Shown: one piece after another, positions 39,486 through 50,866 of the stretch
Position numbering within the stretch: position 1 is the first letter of the stretch
Layout: each line of letters starts with the position of its first letter
Source: Phymorhynchus buccinoides
Lineage: Eukaryota > Mollusca > Gastropoda > Neogastropoda > Raphitomidae
Direction: 5' to 3'
NCBI GenBank assembly: GCA_017654935.2
Contig: CM065706.1
Location: 9,655,431-9,719,430 of the forward strand
DNA length: 64,000 nucleotides
Program-made: the position numbers and the translations under genes
Notes under the pieces: generated by a model
Databases searched by the model: none
The model's input: the letters and a program-made list of their open reading frames with translations, nothing else
Told to the model about the DNA's origin: nothing

Positions 39486-39990
39486 CCCCCGGCCACTCCA
39501 AATTGACATCCCCTCCACCCCACCCCCAACCACCCCCCTTCCCACCCACACACCAACATCGAGCGCAAACCAAACCGCTCCAACTGCTAACCCCCTCCCT
39601 CCCTCCCCCTCACCCCTTTAAATCAACATTGAGCGCAAACTGACCGCTCCAACTGCCAACCCCCCTCCCCTTCCCCTGTTTCACACGTACCCTCCCCCCC
39701 CCCCCCCCCCCCATTATTTTTATTTCCTCTCCCTCCTCCACCCTCCCCTTTCCCCCATTTCTTCATGCGAAACCAATCCCTGTCCATCGTCCCTCTCCCC
39801 CCTCTACCCCCCTCCCCTCCCCTGTGATGCACAGAGGATCGAAAAAGTGATAGGACAAACTGTCCGGAAACAAGAAAATCTGTAGGACGAAAATGTCCTG
39901 GCTCTTGCAGAAATCAACAGGACAAAGTTAACATTTCAACAGGACATTAAGTCCTGACAAGGGAGAAGGTGATGGGACGTGTTCAATTTT
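39486..39990 (+). other. Start of 3' UTR: stop-edge duplications in C-rich sequence
   Basis: ACCAACATCGAGCGCAAACC (39553..) and CAACATTGAGCGCAAACTGA (39622..) echo the last coding bases CCAATGTCGAGCGCTAA. Each is followed by CCGCTCCAACTGC and C/CT-rich sequence. A C run is at ~39693-39712. Confidence 0.75.
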
Positions 39991-40016
39991 AATAGGATTC
40001 CAATCTGTGACCGAGC

Positions 40017-40476
40017 CTCAGGACATCACTACAAGTCAACCCCCTCAGGACATCGCTACAAGTCAACCCCCTCAGGACATCGCTACATGTCAACCCCCTC
40101 AGGACATCGCTACATGTCAACCCCCTCAGGACATCACTACAAGTCAACCCCCTCAGGACATCACTACAAGTCAACCCCCTCAGGACATCACTACATGTCA
40201 ACCCCCTCAGGACATCGCTACAAGTCAACCCCCTCAGGACATCACTACAAGTCAACCCCCTCAGGACATCGCTACATGTCAACCCCCTCAGGACATCACT
40301 ACATGTCAACCCCCTCAGGACATCACTACAAGTCAACCCCCTCAGGACATCACTACATGTCAACCCCCTCAGGACATCACTACAAGTCAACCCCCTCAGG
40401 ACATCACTACAAGTCAACCCCCTCAGGACATCGCTACCAGTCAACCCCCTCAGGACATCACCACATGTCAACCCCC
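40017..40476 (+). repeat. 27-bp minisatellite, 17 units, in 3' UTR region
   Basis: Unit CTCAGGACATCACTACAAGT plus CAACCCC, with A/G (ATCACT/ATCGCT) and AAG/ATG variants. The unit is a multiple of three without stops, so three frames stay open across it. It lies 530 bp beyond the stop codon of E12, so it is judged noncoding. Confidence 0.93.
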
Positions 40477-40970
40477 TCCTCGCCCTATTCCCTGGAATGA
40501 CTGTGAGTTGGGTTTATCGTCCGCTCGGCACTGTCATGAGACAAAGCCATCGACCAACCAACCAAAGGATTTCTGAAATCCCCCCTGTTGTTCCCTAGGG
40601 ATCTGCCAGTTCCAGCATTTAAAAAAAAGAGAAGAAAACTGCCATTATGACCTTCCTACCTACCCTCCCTAGTAGGACGTCAGTGTATTATAAGACTTTG
40701 ATTATTTTGTGATTTTGCCGCTTGACTTTTTGGCGTGGATTTGAATTCCGCGACTTGCCTGTGTATGTGTTGTGGATTTTTTTTAGAAGTCTTTTTGTGT
40801 TGCGTTGTCTTCTTCTTTCTTTGTCCTTATTATCTTCTCTATCCCCGTGCCTCTCTGTCTCTGTTTCTGTCTCTCTTTTTCTGTCTCTGTCTCTCTCCAT
40901 CTGTCTCTTTCTTTCTATCTCATTCTCTTTCTTTCTTTGTCTCTCTCTTCCTCGCTCTCTTTCTTTGTCT

Positions 40971-41004
<34 letters not shown>

Positions 41005-41285
41005 TTCTATCAGTCTTTTTCTCTCTCTCTCTCTCTGTCTCTCTCCCTCTCTATCTTCTCTCTCTCTCTCTCTCTTTGTCTCTCTCTGTGTCTCTCTTCC
41101 CCTCCCATCTCTCTCTCTCTCTGTCTCCCCATCCCCCTCTCTCTCTCTGTCTTTTTCTCTCTGTGTCTCTCTCTCTCTCCCTCTCTCTCTATCTCTCTTC
41201 TCTCTGTGTCTCACTCTCTCAGTCTTTGTCTCTCCCTCCCCTCTCTCTCTCTCTCTCTCTCCCCCTCCCTCACACTGCTCACTGA
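40477..41285. repeat. Unique stretch then (CT)n tract
   Basis: 40477-40800 is unique and has a possible but unproven 3' UTR character. 40805-41285 is an imperfect CT/CTT tract, strongly pyrimidine on +. Confidence 0.85.
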
Positions 41286-41989
41286 ACTCTCGCAGATTCT
41301 TTATTCTGTGTGGGGGGAAAAAACGTATCAAAAGTGTGCACCTCCCCGTTTTCGTTTATTGTTTTTGTTTGTTGTTATTGTTGTCGTGTGTGCTTTGTGA
41401 TGATATAATTATATTTGTGATGACATAAGTATGATAGTTTTTATGACATAGCTCATGCTCCCAATCTTTGACCAAACTCTAAAGGGTCAGTCCGTCACAC
41501 ACAGTGCGATTTCTATCCAATGCCGTCCGACTGCGACAACACTATGACTGCGAGGCACGATTCACGTGAAATACTTCCGTCTAAGAACAATTCTGCTTTT
41601 TTTCTCGTTCAGTATGCTCATATATTGGCCACTGCAAAGAAACACCTTTTGCAAGAGTGAATGCTCTTGGTGGGTGGGTGGGGGAGGCTTGAGTGATGGG
41701 ATTAACTCTCGAGTACCCTATTTGACCAAACAAAGGTGAACGCCCTTTTGAATAAACTCTCGCCAATAGCCCTAGTTGAGTGCCACTACCCCCAATACCG
41801 GCTGCCTTTCTGCAAGAGTGAATGCCCTTTTGAATACTGAGTAAATACTGACCTGCTTAGCTCTTGGCGTCAAGGGCGTAAATAGCCCTAGTTGCAGTGG
41901 CCAATACTGATGCCCAATACGCAAATCTCACTGATAAGGAAGAAGGAAGAAACAAGGTGTAAATGTCTGATTCAAAAATACAGATGTTT
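41286..41989. other. No gene seen
   Basis: Unique sequence with short internal duplications (TGAATGCCCTTTTGAATA / GAACGCCCTTTTGAATAAAC, AATAGCCCTAGTTG twice) at 41740-41900. AATAAA at ~41751 could be a polyadenylation signal for the RhoGAP gene, but nothing else supports it. Confidence 0.4.
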
Positions 41990-43800
41990 CATCACAGGGG
42001 GAGGACTACAAATATAGTGAACAAAGAGGAAGAAACCAGGTGGTGACTGCTGGATCCTATTGGTAAACACTGACCTGGGTGGGTGGGAGGAAGAAGGAAG
42101 AAACCAGGTGGTGACTGCTGGATCCTATTGGTAAACACTGACCTGGGTGGGTGGGAGGAAGAAGGAAGAAACAAGGTGGTGACTGCTGGATCCTATTGGT
42201 AAACACTGACCTGGGTGGGTGGGAGGAAGAAGGAAGAAACAAGGTGGTGACTGCTGGATCCTATTGGTAAACACTGACCTGGGTGGGTGGGAGGAAGAAG
42301 GAAGAAACAAGGTGGTGACTGCTGGATCCTGTTGGTAAACACTGACCTGGATGGGTGTAAGGAAGAAACAAGGTGTTGACTGCTGGATCCTATTGGTGAA
42401 CACTGACCTGGGTGGGTGGAAACCACTGACCTGGGTGGGTGGGAGGAAGAAGGAAGAAACAAGGTGGTGACTGCTGGGTAAACACTGACCTGGGTGGGTG
42501 GGAGGGAGAAGGAAGAAGAAACCAGGTGGTGACTGGTAAACACTGACTGGAGGAAGAAGGAAGAAACCAGGTGGTGACTGCTATCCTGGTAAACACTGAC
42601 CTGGGTGGGTGGGAGGAAGAAGGAAGAAACCAGGTGGTGACTGCTGGATCCTATTGGTAAACACTGACCTGGGTGGGTGGGAGGAAGAAGGAAGAAACAA
42701 GGTGGTGACTGCTGGATCCTACTGGTAAACACTGACCTGGGTGGGTGGGAAGGAAGAACACTGACCTGGGTGGGTGGGAGGAAAAAACCAGGTGTTGACT
42801 GCTGGATCCTATTGGTAAACACTGACCTGGGTGGGTGGGAGAAGAAGGTGTTGAGGAAGAAAAACACCAGGTGGTGTGGAGCTCCTATTGGTAAACATGA
42901 CCTGAATTGGGTGGGTGGAAGAAGGAAGAAACCAGGTGGTGACTGCTGGATCCTATTGGTAAACACTGACTGGGTGGGTGGGAAGGAAGAAGGAAGAAGG
43001 AAACAAGGTGGTGACTGCTGGATATATTGTTAAACACTGACCTGGGTGGGTGGGGAGGAAGAAACAAGGTGGTGCCTGCTGGATCCTACTGGTAAACACT
43101 GACCTGGGTGGGTGGGAGGAAGAAGGAAGAAACCATGTGGTGACTGCTGGATCCTATTGGTAAACACTGACCTGGGTGGGTGGGAGGAAGAAGGAAGAAA
43201 CCAGGTGGTGCATGCTGGATCCTACTGGTAAACACTGACCTGGGTGGGTGGGTGGAAGAAGGAAGAAACCAGGTGGTGACTGCTGGATCCTATTGGTAAA
43301 CACTGACCTGGGTGGGTGGGAGGAAGAAGGAAGAAACCAGGTGGTGACTGCTGGATCCTATTGGTAAACACTGACCTGGGTGGGTGGAAGAAGGAAGAAA
43401 CAAGGTGGTGACTGCTGGATCCTATTGGTAAACACTGACCTGGGTGGGTGGGAGGAAGAAGGAAGAAACCAGGTGGTGACTGCTGTCCTACTGGTAAACA
43501 CTGACCTGGGTGGGTGGGTGGAAGAAGGAAGATCCTAGGTGGTGAATGCTGATATTGAAGAAACAAGGTTTCGAGTAGCTCTTCGTATGACGATTTGCAA
43601 CAGACCTGGGTGGGTGGGAGGAAGAAGGAGAGGTGGTCACTGATCTGATCCTATTGGTAAACACTGACCTGTGGGTGGGTGGAAGAAGGAAGAAACCAGG
43701 TGGTGCTGATGGATCCTGTGAAACACTGACCTGGGTGGGTGGGACAAGGTTTCACTGTGGATCCTGTTGGAAACATTTGGGTGTTGGGAGGAAGAAGTAA
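41990..43800. repeat. 68-bp minisatellite, about 25 units
   Basis: Unit TGGGTGGGTGGGAGGAAGAA, GGAAGAAACCAGGTGGTGAC, TGCTGGATCCTATTGGTAAA, CACTGACC. Many units carry internal deletions, and the array degrades after ~43500. The G-rich GGGTGGGTGGG part could form quadruplexes on +. Confidence 0.95.
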
Positions 43801-44296
43801 GAAACAAGGTGGGGGTGTTGGCTAAGGGACGGTGTCTGCCCCGTTTCGAGGAAGAAGGAAGAAACATGGTTGACTCTTCCTATCAGACTGAAGCTGTGAG
43901 TTGTGTTATGTATAAAGAAGAAACTTGTTTTTGTCTTTTTCGATTGGTCTGCAGTGTTTTAAGGTGCTGACTGCTGGATCCTATTGGTCAACTCTGACCT
44001 GGGTTACTATTATTGTGTCTTCCTTTGTGGCAGTTGGATTGATTTGAGTCATACACAGTGGATGCCCCGTTAAGTGCTTTGGGATTATTGTTGATGTTTG
44101 TTTATATTGAAAAAAGTCTCATGGTGCTGTGAGTGTGGACATCTGTTACGTTATGTATAAAGGGAAACTTGTTTTTTGTCTTTTTCGATGGTCTTTCAAG
44201 GAAGAGTTGTTTAGAACTGCAGTGTTTTATTACTATTATTGGTGTCTCCCTTTGTGGCAGTACGGTCGCAGGGATTTGTTTCGAGTGTTTTAACCG
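43801..44296. other. No gene; degenerate minisatellite scraps
   Basis: Single remnants of the 68-bp unit (GGTGCTGACTGCTGGATCCT at ~43962, then ACTCTGACCTGGG) and a duplicated block (GTTATGTATAAAG...TTGTTTTTGTCTTTTTCGAT at ~43905 and ~44151; TGGCAGTxxG... at ~44030 and ~44255). Confidence 0.6.
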
Positions 44297-44332
<36 letters not shown>

Positions 44333-44337
44333 CTCAT

Positions 44338-44419
<82 letters not shown>

Positions 44420-44632
44420 TCTCTCTCTCTCTCTCTCCTTCTCTCTTTGTTGTTTGTGTGTGTGTTTGCATTGTGAGTGTGTGTATGTTTTTCTGCGTCT
44501 ATGAGAGTGACGAAGTGTGCATGCATGTGTCCATGTGTATGTGTGTGTGCCCCCGCATGGGAACATACATACATGCGTGCATGTAAGCATATGTGTTTAT
44601 GTGTGCACACAAGTGTACATGTATGTATGTAC
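44297..44632. repeat. (CT)n then (TG)n microsatellites
   Basis: CT tract 44297-44447, TG/ATG tract 44455-44630. Confidence 0.9.
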
Positions 44633-45127
44633 TGTATTTTTCGGATAATTAGGTGAATAGGGCAATTTTCCAGAAAAATCAAAATCTGAAGTAAAGAGCG
44701 CCCTCGTTTATAAGGCGATACACAAAACAAAGTCGAAGTTTGAAGCCCGTACACGTCCTGTAAACGCTTACTGAAACGTGCCATTACTGCTGTCATAAAC
44801 GAGAGTGTTGTGTTTGGACTTTTCTTCGCGAAAACTGGTAGAATTATGGCATTTTAAGCTCTGCAACGATGCTTTTTACATCCAAATGATTACTGTTGGA
44901 CGTTATCTCATTCTCAGACGATAATAGGGATTTTGACGCGAGTATTCGTCGTATCGACGACTCGTTGCCACTTTCCGATGTCTCGACTCACAGTAGACTG
45001 TGCTGAACACGACAATCATTGCCTCTCTTCTCACAATTTTGTTCACTAATAGGGCAGCCTCGTTTATTAGGCGCATAGGTCAAAATTGAAGAAAAAAATA
45101 ATCGCCTTATAGTCCAAAAATTATGGT
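44633..45127. mobile_element. Q-family TIR element
   Basis: TACTGTATTTTTCGGATAAT ... ATCGCCTTATAGTCCAAAAA then TTATGGTA. The interior (GAAGTTTGAAGCCCGTACAC, GTCCTGTAAACGCTTACTGA, ACTGGTAGAATTATGGCATT) matches 50168..50866, but without that copy's U2-like insert. Confidence 0.85.
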
Positions 45128-46307
45128 ATGTATGCTGTGTGTGTGAGCAAGTGGGAGAATTTGTAAAATAAATGCATGCATGTGTGCATTTTTGAGCATG
45201 CATGTATGTGTGTGTGTGTGCGTCTAACAGACCTGTTGGGTAAAAACATGTGCCACCCACCACAGTAAAATTCTGCCTCTTTCAGTTGTTGTTGTTCTTT
45301 AATTTAACGTCTTTTCACTTAGAAGTGATATTAGACATGAAGTGTGTGTGTGTGAGTGTGTGCGCGTGGGAATGTGCATGTGTATCTGTGTGTGCTTAAA
45401 GTGCATATTTTATAAGTAACATTAGGGGATGTATGCTTAGTTAAAACAGTTAAAAGTCCACACTGCCTTGTGTCTCTCTCTGCTTGATACTGAACGGTAT
45501 TAGTTCAATACTGTGTCTTACGATCTTTGTTGTCATTGTTCCTGGATTGTATTTGAACATGCTTCTTCTGAGATATCTGTTATTGTTACTACGGTATCGT
45601 ATTGTTTCGTTATTGGGGTCTGTGATCTTTGTTAGCAATAGCATGAATTACGATTTTGTGATGTTGTCAATATCTATACCTGTTCAGACGTCTTTATAGC
45701 CGGTTTTTGCTGGTTTTGGAAAAGCAATAATTTGTTGATAATGAATTGTGATTATGAAAATATAGTACCCCGTGGTGGATTCCCCTGAGGGAAGAGGACC
45801 CCCCCCCCCCATCCCCCTCCCGGCCTCATGCTCCTCCCCCCCCCTCCAGAGACAGATGATATTTCATGAAGATGATTGCAGTCTTGTGTTAAAAAAACAC
45901 GCACGCAAAGAACCAAAAACTATTTCCCTCAAATAGAAACTGTTATTGTTTGTAAGCGAGCGTGTTTTGTTCGGTGTAAGAGAAGTTTCTGAAAGCTAAG
46001 TCATGCTCATTTTTTTTTTTAAAGCACCATATGTTTGTATTGATGGTTTGTTGTTGTTTTTTGTTGTTTTTAAAGAACACTATGTCAATGAGGTTTTTTT
46101 GTAATTGTTTTTCTCTTGGTGTTTTTTTGTGTGTCCAAGATCATTCATGTGGCAATTCTTTGAATCATCTTTTTGAAATCTGAAATGACTTCAACCTTTT
46201 TGTTGTTGTTTGTTTTAAACAAGTGTTACTGACAATCTTATTGAGGTTTGAATTTTTTTAATTTGTTTATTTTATTCTGTTTTACTATCTTAGAGACCAG
46301 GGCCTGT
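45128..46307. other. No gene seen
   Basis: TG repeats at 45128-45225 and 45340-45400; C runs at ~45800-45842; T-rich sequence after 46010. No recognisable element or exon. Confidence 0.4.
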
Positions 46308-46441
46308 ATTCACGTTGAAATAGCATGATACTTAGCATCATGCTAAATTAGAAGCTCTTCCAAAAGTCCTATTAAATCCTATAGGACATTGGAAGAGCTT
46401 CTAAGTTAGCATCATGCTAACAAGTAACATGAATACAGGCC
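46308..46441. mobile_element. Short palindromic MITE
   Basis: GGGCCTGTATTCACGTTGAA ... ACATGAATACAGGCCC, with inner arms TAGCATCATGCTAAxTTAG / AAGCTCTTCC...GGAAGAGCTTCTAAGTTAGC. Nearly a perfect hairpin of ~65-bp arms. Confidence 0.82.
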
Positions 46442-46567
46442 CAGACTAAGGGTTGTGCTTAGAATGTCTGAATTGATAAAGTGACAATTGTATGTGCCAG
46501 CCTGTTGTGTCTGTATGGAAGCCAGTCACGATTTTGATACCGTATATTACGACTACAAAGCCCTTCT

Positions 46568-47090
46568 CAGACCTGTTTACCTTTACGATTTTGCCGTAAT
46601 TTTTACGAAACAAAAGTCAAATTACGAGAATTACAGCGACAGAAAAAAACAAGGCTTTTTTTATATTTTAAGCCCACCACTACAGTTGCGTCAGCAAGCG
46701 ATTCTTTTGAAACAATGCGGTGAAAAGTCATTCCGGTTCCCAGCATACAACGCGTGTCAATTTCTTTTCATTCTGTTTCAAGATGGCGCCAAAGCGACCA
46801 CGTGGTGAGAGTTCTAGGTCAAATGATCCAAAATCTGATGGAAAGACACCAAAGAAAAGGCAAATACATGGTTTAAAAAAAAAAAAATTAAGGGTCTCCC
46901 AGGTCTTATAAGGGTCTCCCAGTGCACTATTGCTTGCATATAGTTGTGTAATTACAAACACTTTTCTTGTTAATCGGGTTTTGTGAAGAAAAAGAGTTGT
47001 CCGCACGTTGGATTACAGGTTTTTTTTCAAAATTACTATTTTTTTTGTTTCAGAAATTACAAATTTGCAGAATAGGCGCAAACAGGTCTG
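46568..47090 (+). mobile_element. CAGACCTGTTTAC-type DNA element with basic-peptide frame
   Basis: Ends CAGACCTGTTTACCTTTACG and GGCGCAAACAGGTCTG. Frame at 46782 starts MAPKRPRGESSRSNDPKSDG, KTPKKRQIHG, rich in K/R (nuclear-localisation-like). Counterpart at 35812..36326. It sits inside a further element (TACCGTATATTACGACTACA at ~46538; CTTCTAATTATAAGGCACAC at ~47092). Confidence 0.7.
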
Positions 47091-47231
47091 CCTTCTAATT
47101 ATAAGGCACACCCACAGAATTTAACAACAAATCTGAATTTAAACATACACAAGGTACAACATATTTTAAGCCGAGTGCAAAATGATCAAACAATAGCAAA
47201 AAATTGATCAAAAACGCAACGTCGACTCAAG

Positions 47232-47445
47232 AGAGAAAATGGAGTTTTACGTCCTCTTGGTCTGAATCAGACACATATGGGACATTTGTAAATACAAATA
47301 TGGTTGGAACAATACTGGAGGCAATGCCCGGAGGCAGTACGAAACCAGTAAAGTCCCGATTTTTTTAATTAATACAGATAGCTGTAGCGGTGACCACGCC
47401 TCGGTTAAACCTCATCGGCTATGGCACCGCCACAAGTAGTAAGTG
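47232..47445 (-). mobile_element. C-family SINE with 14-bp target duplication
   Basis: AACGTCGACTCAAG at 47218..47231 and 47446..47459. Body as at 19460; minus strand ends GACCAAGAGGACGTAAAACT. Confidence 0.88.
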
Positions 47446-47459
47446 AACGTCGACTCAAG

Positions 47460-48536
47460 CAAAGGATGTCGGCATTTAGCCTAGTTCTGTCAAAACAATC
47501 TTCAGAACGACATAAATTACACTCTCGTCGCTATCCAGATTTCTGTAATGAAGAAACACTTTTACTCTGCGTCAGAGAGTCCAGAATTGAAAAACACGGA
47601 GTAGATTTCTACAATGAGTTTCGGCTCCAGTGGGCTATGTTCGAAGCTCTCTGGAGTTTTGGCCTCCACTGCCGCTGGGGCAGTAGGACAGTTCTACTCC
47701 CTGATGGTACCGGGGAAAGGGGGAACTCTTCCTTCTTGATTCAGGTCTTTTTGGTGTATTCCATTTCAAACGTATCCAAATCCAAATCATCTTTATTATC
47801 TCATAACAGAGAAATTGCAGCCATGTGCACATAAGAAAAACCACAATAAACACATTTATCAACAACAAAGAATATGAACTAATAACTAATAACACTGCAA
47901 CGTTGTAATGAACAAATCGGACCAATTTTCTTGTCAAAGCAGAATGCGTTTTAAAAATACACGTTAAATCAAGATATAATTAGTTGGAAAACTTGCATAG
48001 GCAAGAATAACGCTTCAAAATGCGGCAATAATAGTACCCACACCATCTCTACACAGACAATTTAGTCAAGGGCAGAACAAAATCACTACAATTAGGCTAG
48101 CACAAATACAATCCCAAGGAGATGGACAGGCTGCTCAGCAAGACAATCACTCAATGCAGTGCATTAACAGTTCAACAAATGAATTGATCTTGGTTAGAAA
48201 GCTTTCTGTGCTCTTATTATCAGTTTTAGAATTCTATATGTCCAGGCCAAGGGATCGAAGTGCCAATAGAGTTTGGTGGAAAAAAACAGTGCAAAGTTTG
48301 GCAATGTGTTGATAAAGTGACTGTGCATGCGCGCGTGTGTGTGTCTTTAAATACGAATGTGCCTATTCTCAGGTTGCAAAAAAACAAAACAAAAACTTGT
48401 AATCAAGAGATGAATGACCACATGGTATGACATCCAATCTTTTACATAACATTCTTTGTTTTTGTTTTTTGCCTTTTTTGTGTGTTGCTTTCAGAATTAA
48501 GAGTGACTGTAGTGCTTTGTTGAAACCGGGAGCAGT
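47460..48536. other. No gene; possible decayed retroelement
   Basis: 47460-47745 has a stop-free frame of ~100 residues (RYPDFCNEETLLLC...) that I do not recognise. 47770-47840 (CCAAATCATCTTTATTATCT) resembles a retroelement tail. The remainder is AT-rich. Confidence 0.35.
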
Positions 48537-48790
48537 TTAAAGGGGCACCCTTGACGGATACGTTTTTGCAAGAAACACGTCGAGATCACCAGGAAAACAC
48601 CCTTTACAGAAATCGCAGCACTCACTTTGCTCTGGTTTCCTAGAAATCAAACCGTCAAATCGGCGATTCCTCCTTGGCGGAGGTGCTGGAAGTCAAATTA
48701 TTTCAGTGAAAGAGAAGACATGTGCCTTCTCTTTTCTAATGGCCGCCTGAGTCGGACCAAATTGTTCGCACAAAATTTCAACAATATGTC
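48537..48790. mobile_element. Single arm of the 52976 inverted-repeat element
   Basis: AAGGGGCACCCTTGACGGAT, CAAGAAACACGTCGAGATCA, AAACCGTCAAATCGGCGATT, CCTCCTTGGCGGAGGTGCTG match the arms of 52976..53540. The second arm is absent here. Confidence 0.75.
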
Positions 48791-49197
48791 TTCTTTTTTT
48801 AAATTTAGCTATTTTATGCAGTTTTTCTTTCTTTGGAGTGTTATATTTCTTGAGGCAAGGAGTGTCTTTGAATTATAAGGATTTGTATCTATGAGAGAAG
48901 ATATCTTGGGGATGTATTATTATTCAAATTTATGCAAAAAGAATACTTTCTTTCTGAATGGGATGGGAAGGGGGGGGGGGGGGGGGAGGATAACATGTTT
49001 TTGAATTTCAACTCGTGACTCTTTAAAGAAAAATAATCTTTTGAATCTTTTTCTTCATTCAACATTCTTTCATTTTTTTAATTTTATATTTGATTGGACG
49101 ATATGGCATGCTTTGAACAAAGCGCTCGAGGCTCTCTATCTCAGTTCAGATCTTTTTCTTTTTTTTAAGGAAAAGTAATTGAGAGAAAAAAGACACA
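48791..49197. other. No gene seen; G run
   Basis: AT-rich, with an ~18-nt G run near 48971. Confidence 0.4.
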
Positions 49198-49616
49198 TGT
49201 GACCCAGCACCACGAAAGGGACATTAAGTGTCAAACTGACCATTCTGAGAAAATTATACATTTTAAAACTTCGGACAATTGTCTTTCTAATGATAGAAGA
49301 ACCATGATTGTGTCTTTTTTCGTTCCAGAGTTATGAGCATTTAAAGTTAGTAGGGTGAGCATCGACCATTTTGAGAAAAACACAGTCTAAAGTCCAGCCT
49401 AGCTGAAGAAAATGCATTGACCTACCAATTTTAAAGCAGTTATAAGAGAGACCATAGTAAAGATTATCCTTTATAAATATGAAAGATAATATGTTGGAGA
49501 ACACAAAAATACCCATAACTCGAAATTGACAACAAATGAGATTTTTGACTTTCCAAGCCTGTTGTGAGAAACTAGCCCAAACTTAATGTCCCTTTCGTGG
49601 TGCTGGGTCACATTTA
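49198..49616. mobile_element. MITE with 30-bp TIRs (GTGACCCAGCACCACGAAAG)
   Basis: Left ATGTGACCCAGCACCACGAA plus AGGGACATTAAG; right CTTAATGTCCCTTTCGTGGT plus GCTGGGTCACAT. Second, left-truncated copy at 56704..57062. Confidence 0.88.
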
Positions 49617-50167
49617 GGTTTGTTTCTCCCCGTTTTTTCCCCCTACGTCTTGTTTATTATAATGTGATGTCGCTTGCACAATCTTTAAGCAATTGTTTAT
49701 ACTGTGATTCTATATGTTGAGTACAAAAAGTCATGTGTTTACTCTTGAATGAGAATCGTTAAGTTTTATGCGTTTGATTTTGGGACATTTTTGTGTTTGC
49801 TTGACTTTTTTGGTTCAATTTTTTTTTATGCACATATATATATATTGCTTTTAGTCGTTTTATATACCTAAACTTTGTAAGCGCTTTTTCTTTCTAAGTG
49901 AAATCTCATCTGTGTTTTTAAATAGAATTTTCGTTTTCTGGATCGATTTTTGATGAAAAATCACCAGTGAATGATTGTATGGTAAACATATTGTCTGGTA
50001 AACGTATTATTAGCAAAGCATTAAAATCTCCCATCAGGAACATTTTGCGCGACAATTTGTGATAGTGTTTGGAATGTGACATATCGACAAATGCCATGTC
50101 TATTATGTTCGTCATGGTTGTGTTTTATATACAAATTTTAAAAAAGATCCCCATGAATAAATTATTT
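49617..50167. other. No gene seen
   Basis: AT-rich unique sequence with ATATATATA at ~49834. Confidence 0.35.
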
Positions 50168-50866
50168 ACCGTATGTTTCGGATCATTAGGCAAATAGGGC
50201 AATTTTCAAGAAAAATCTGAAAAAAATCATGTAAAAGGCGCCCTAATAAGGCGATACACACCTCGCAAAATAATTATTCTGATCGCTTCTCGGCCTTTTG
50301 GCTAGGACAGTGATTCGGGAACATAAATTTTTGTTTATACCCTGGTTGGTTTGTTCAGCCCGTCGTACATGGCGAAAGCCGATACGCGACGTTAAACTGA
50401 ACTTCCATCCGCAAAAGAAAGTCGAAGTTTGAAGCCCGTACACGTCCTGTAAACGCTTACTGACCGCCATTCCTGCTGTCATAAATGAGAGTTGGCTCCC
50501 TTCTCAAATAATCGAAACTTCCGGTTGTTGTGTGACTTTTCTTCACGAAAACTGGTAGAATTATGGCATTTTAAGCTCTACAACGATGCTTTTTACATCC
50601 AATTAAGGGTTATGGCATCTGTTGGACGGTATCTCGGACGATAATAGGGATTTTGAAGCATTTTATTTTTAACGTGAGTATTCGTCGTATCGGCGACTCG
50701 TTACCACTTTCAATGTTGTGACTCACAGTAGACTGTACTGAGTACGGCAATCATTGCCTCTCTTCTCACGATTTTGTTCACTAATAGGGCGCCCTTGTTT
50801 ATTAGGCGCATAGGTCGAAATTGGATTTAAAAAAATATCGCCTTATAGTCCGAAAATTACGGTAGT
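50168..50866. mobile_element. Q-family TIR element with nested U2-headed SINE
   Basis: TACCGTATGTTTCGGATCAT ... ATCGCCTTATAGTCCGAAAA then TTACGGTA. Colinear with 44633..45127 apart from ~150 bp at 50263..50414. Confidence 0.85.
50274..50408 (+). mobile_element. Short retroposon with U2 snRNA-like 5' head
   Basis: Starts TTCTGATCGCTTCTCGGCCT, TTTGGCTAGGAC, matching the first ~25 nt of U2 snRNA (ATCGCTTCTCGGCCTTTTGG). It then departs completely (no branch-point recognition or Sm sequence of U2). Ends GATACGCGACGTTAAACTGA, ACTTCCATCC. CGCAAAA flanks both sides (50264.., 50409..). The related element at 44633 lacks the insert. Confidence 0.75.

Noticed and set aside
40007..40576. 189-codon frame with PPQDITTSQ repeats, resembling a mucin-like protein
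   Set aside because: A 27-nt unit without stops keeps three frames open. It lies after the stop of E12 with no start context or splice link.
44297..44450. S/L-rich and E/R-rich frames across CT tracts (also 30170, 40805, 55440-56400)
   Set aside because: Pure dinucleotide repeat translations.
47421..47834. 137-codon + frame starting MAPPQVVSERRLKQ
   Set aside because: Begins inside a C SINE and its target duplication. The remainder is unrecognised and lacks supporting splice sites.
50283..50312. U2 snRNA gene
   Set aside because: Only the first ~25 nt match; later U2 domains are absent.
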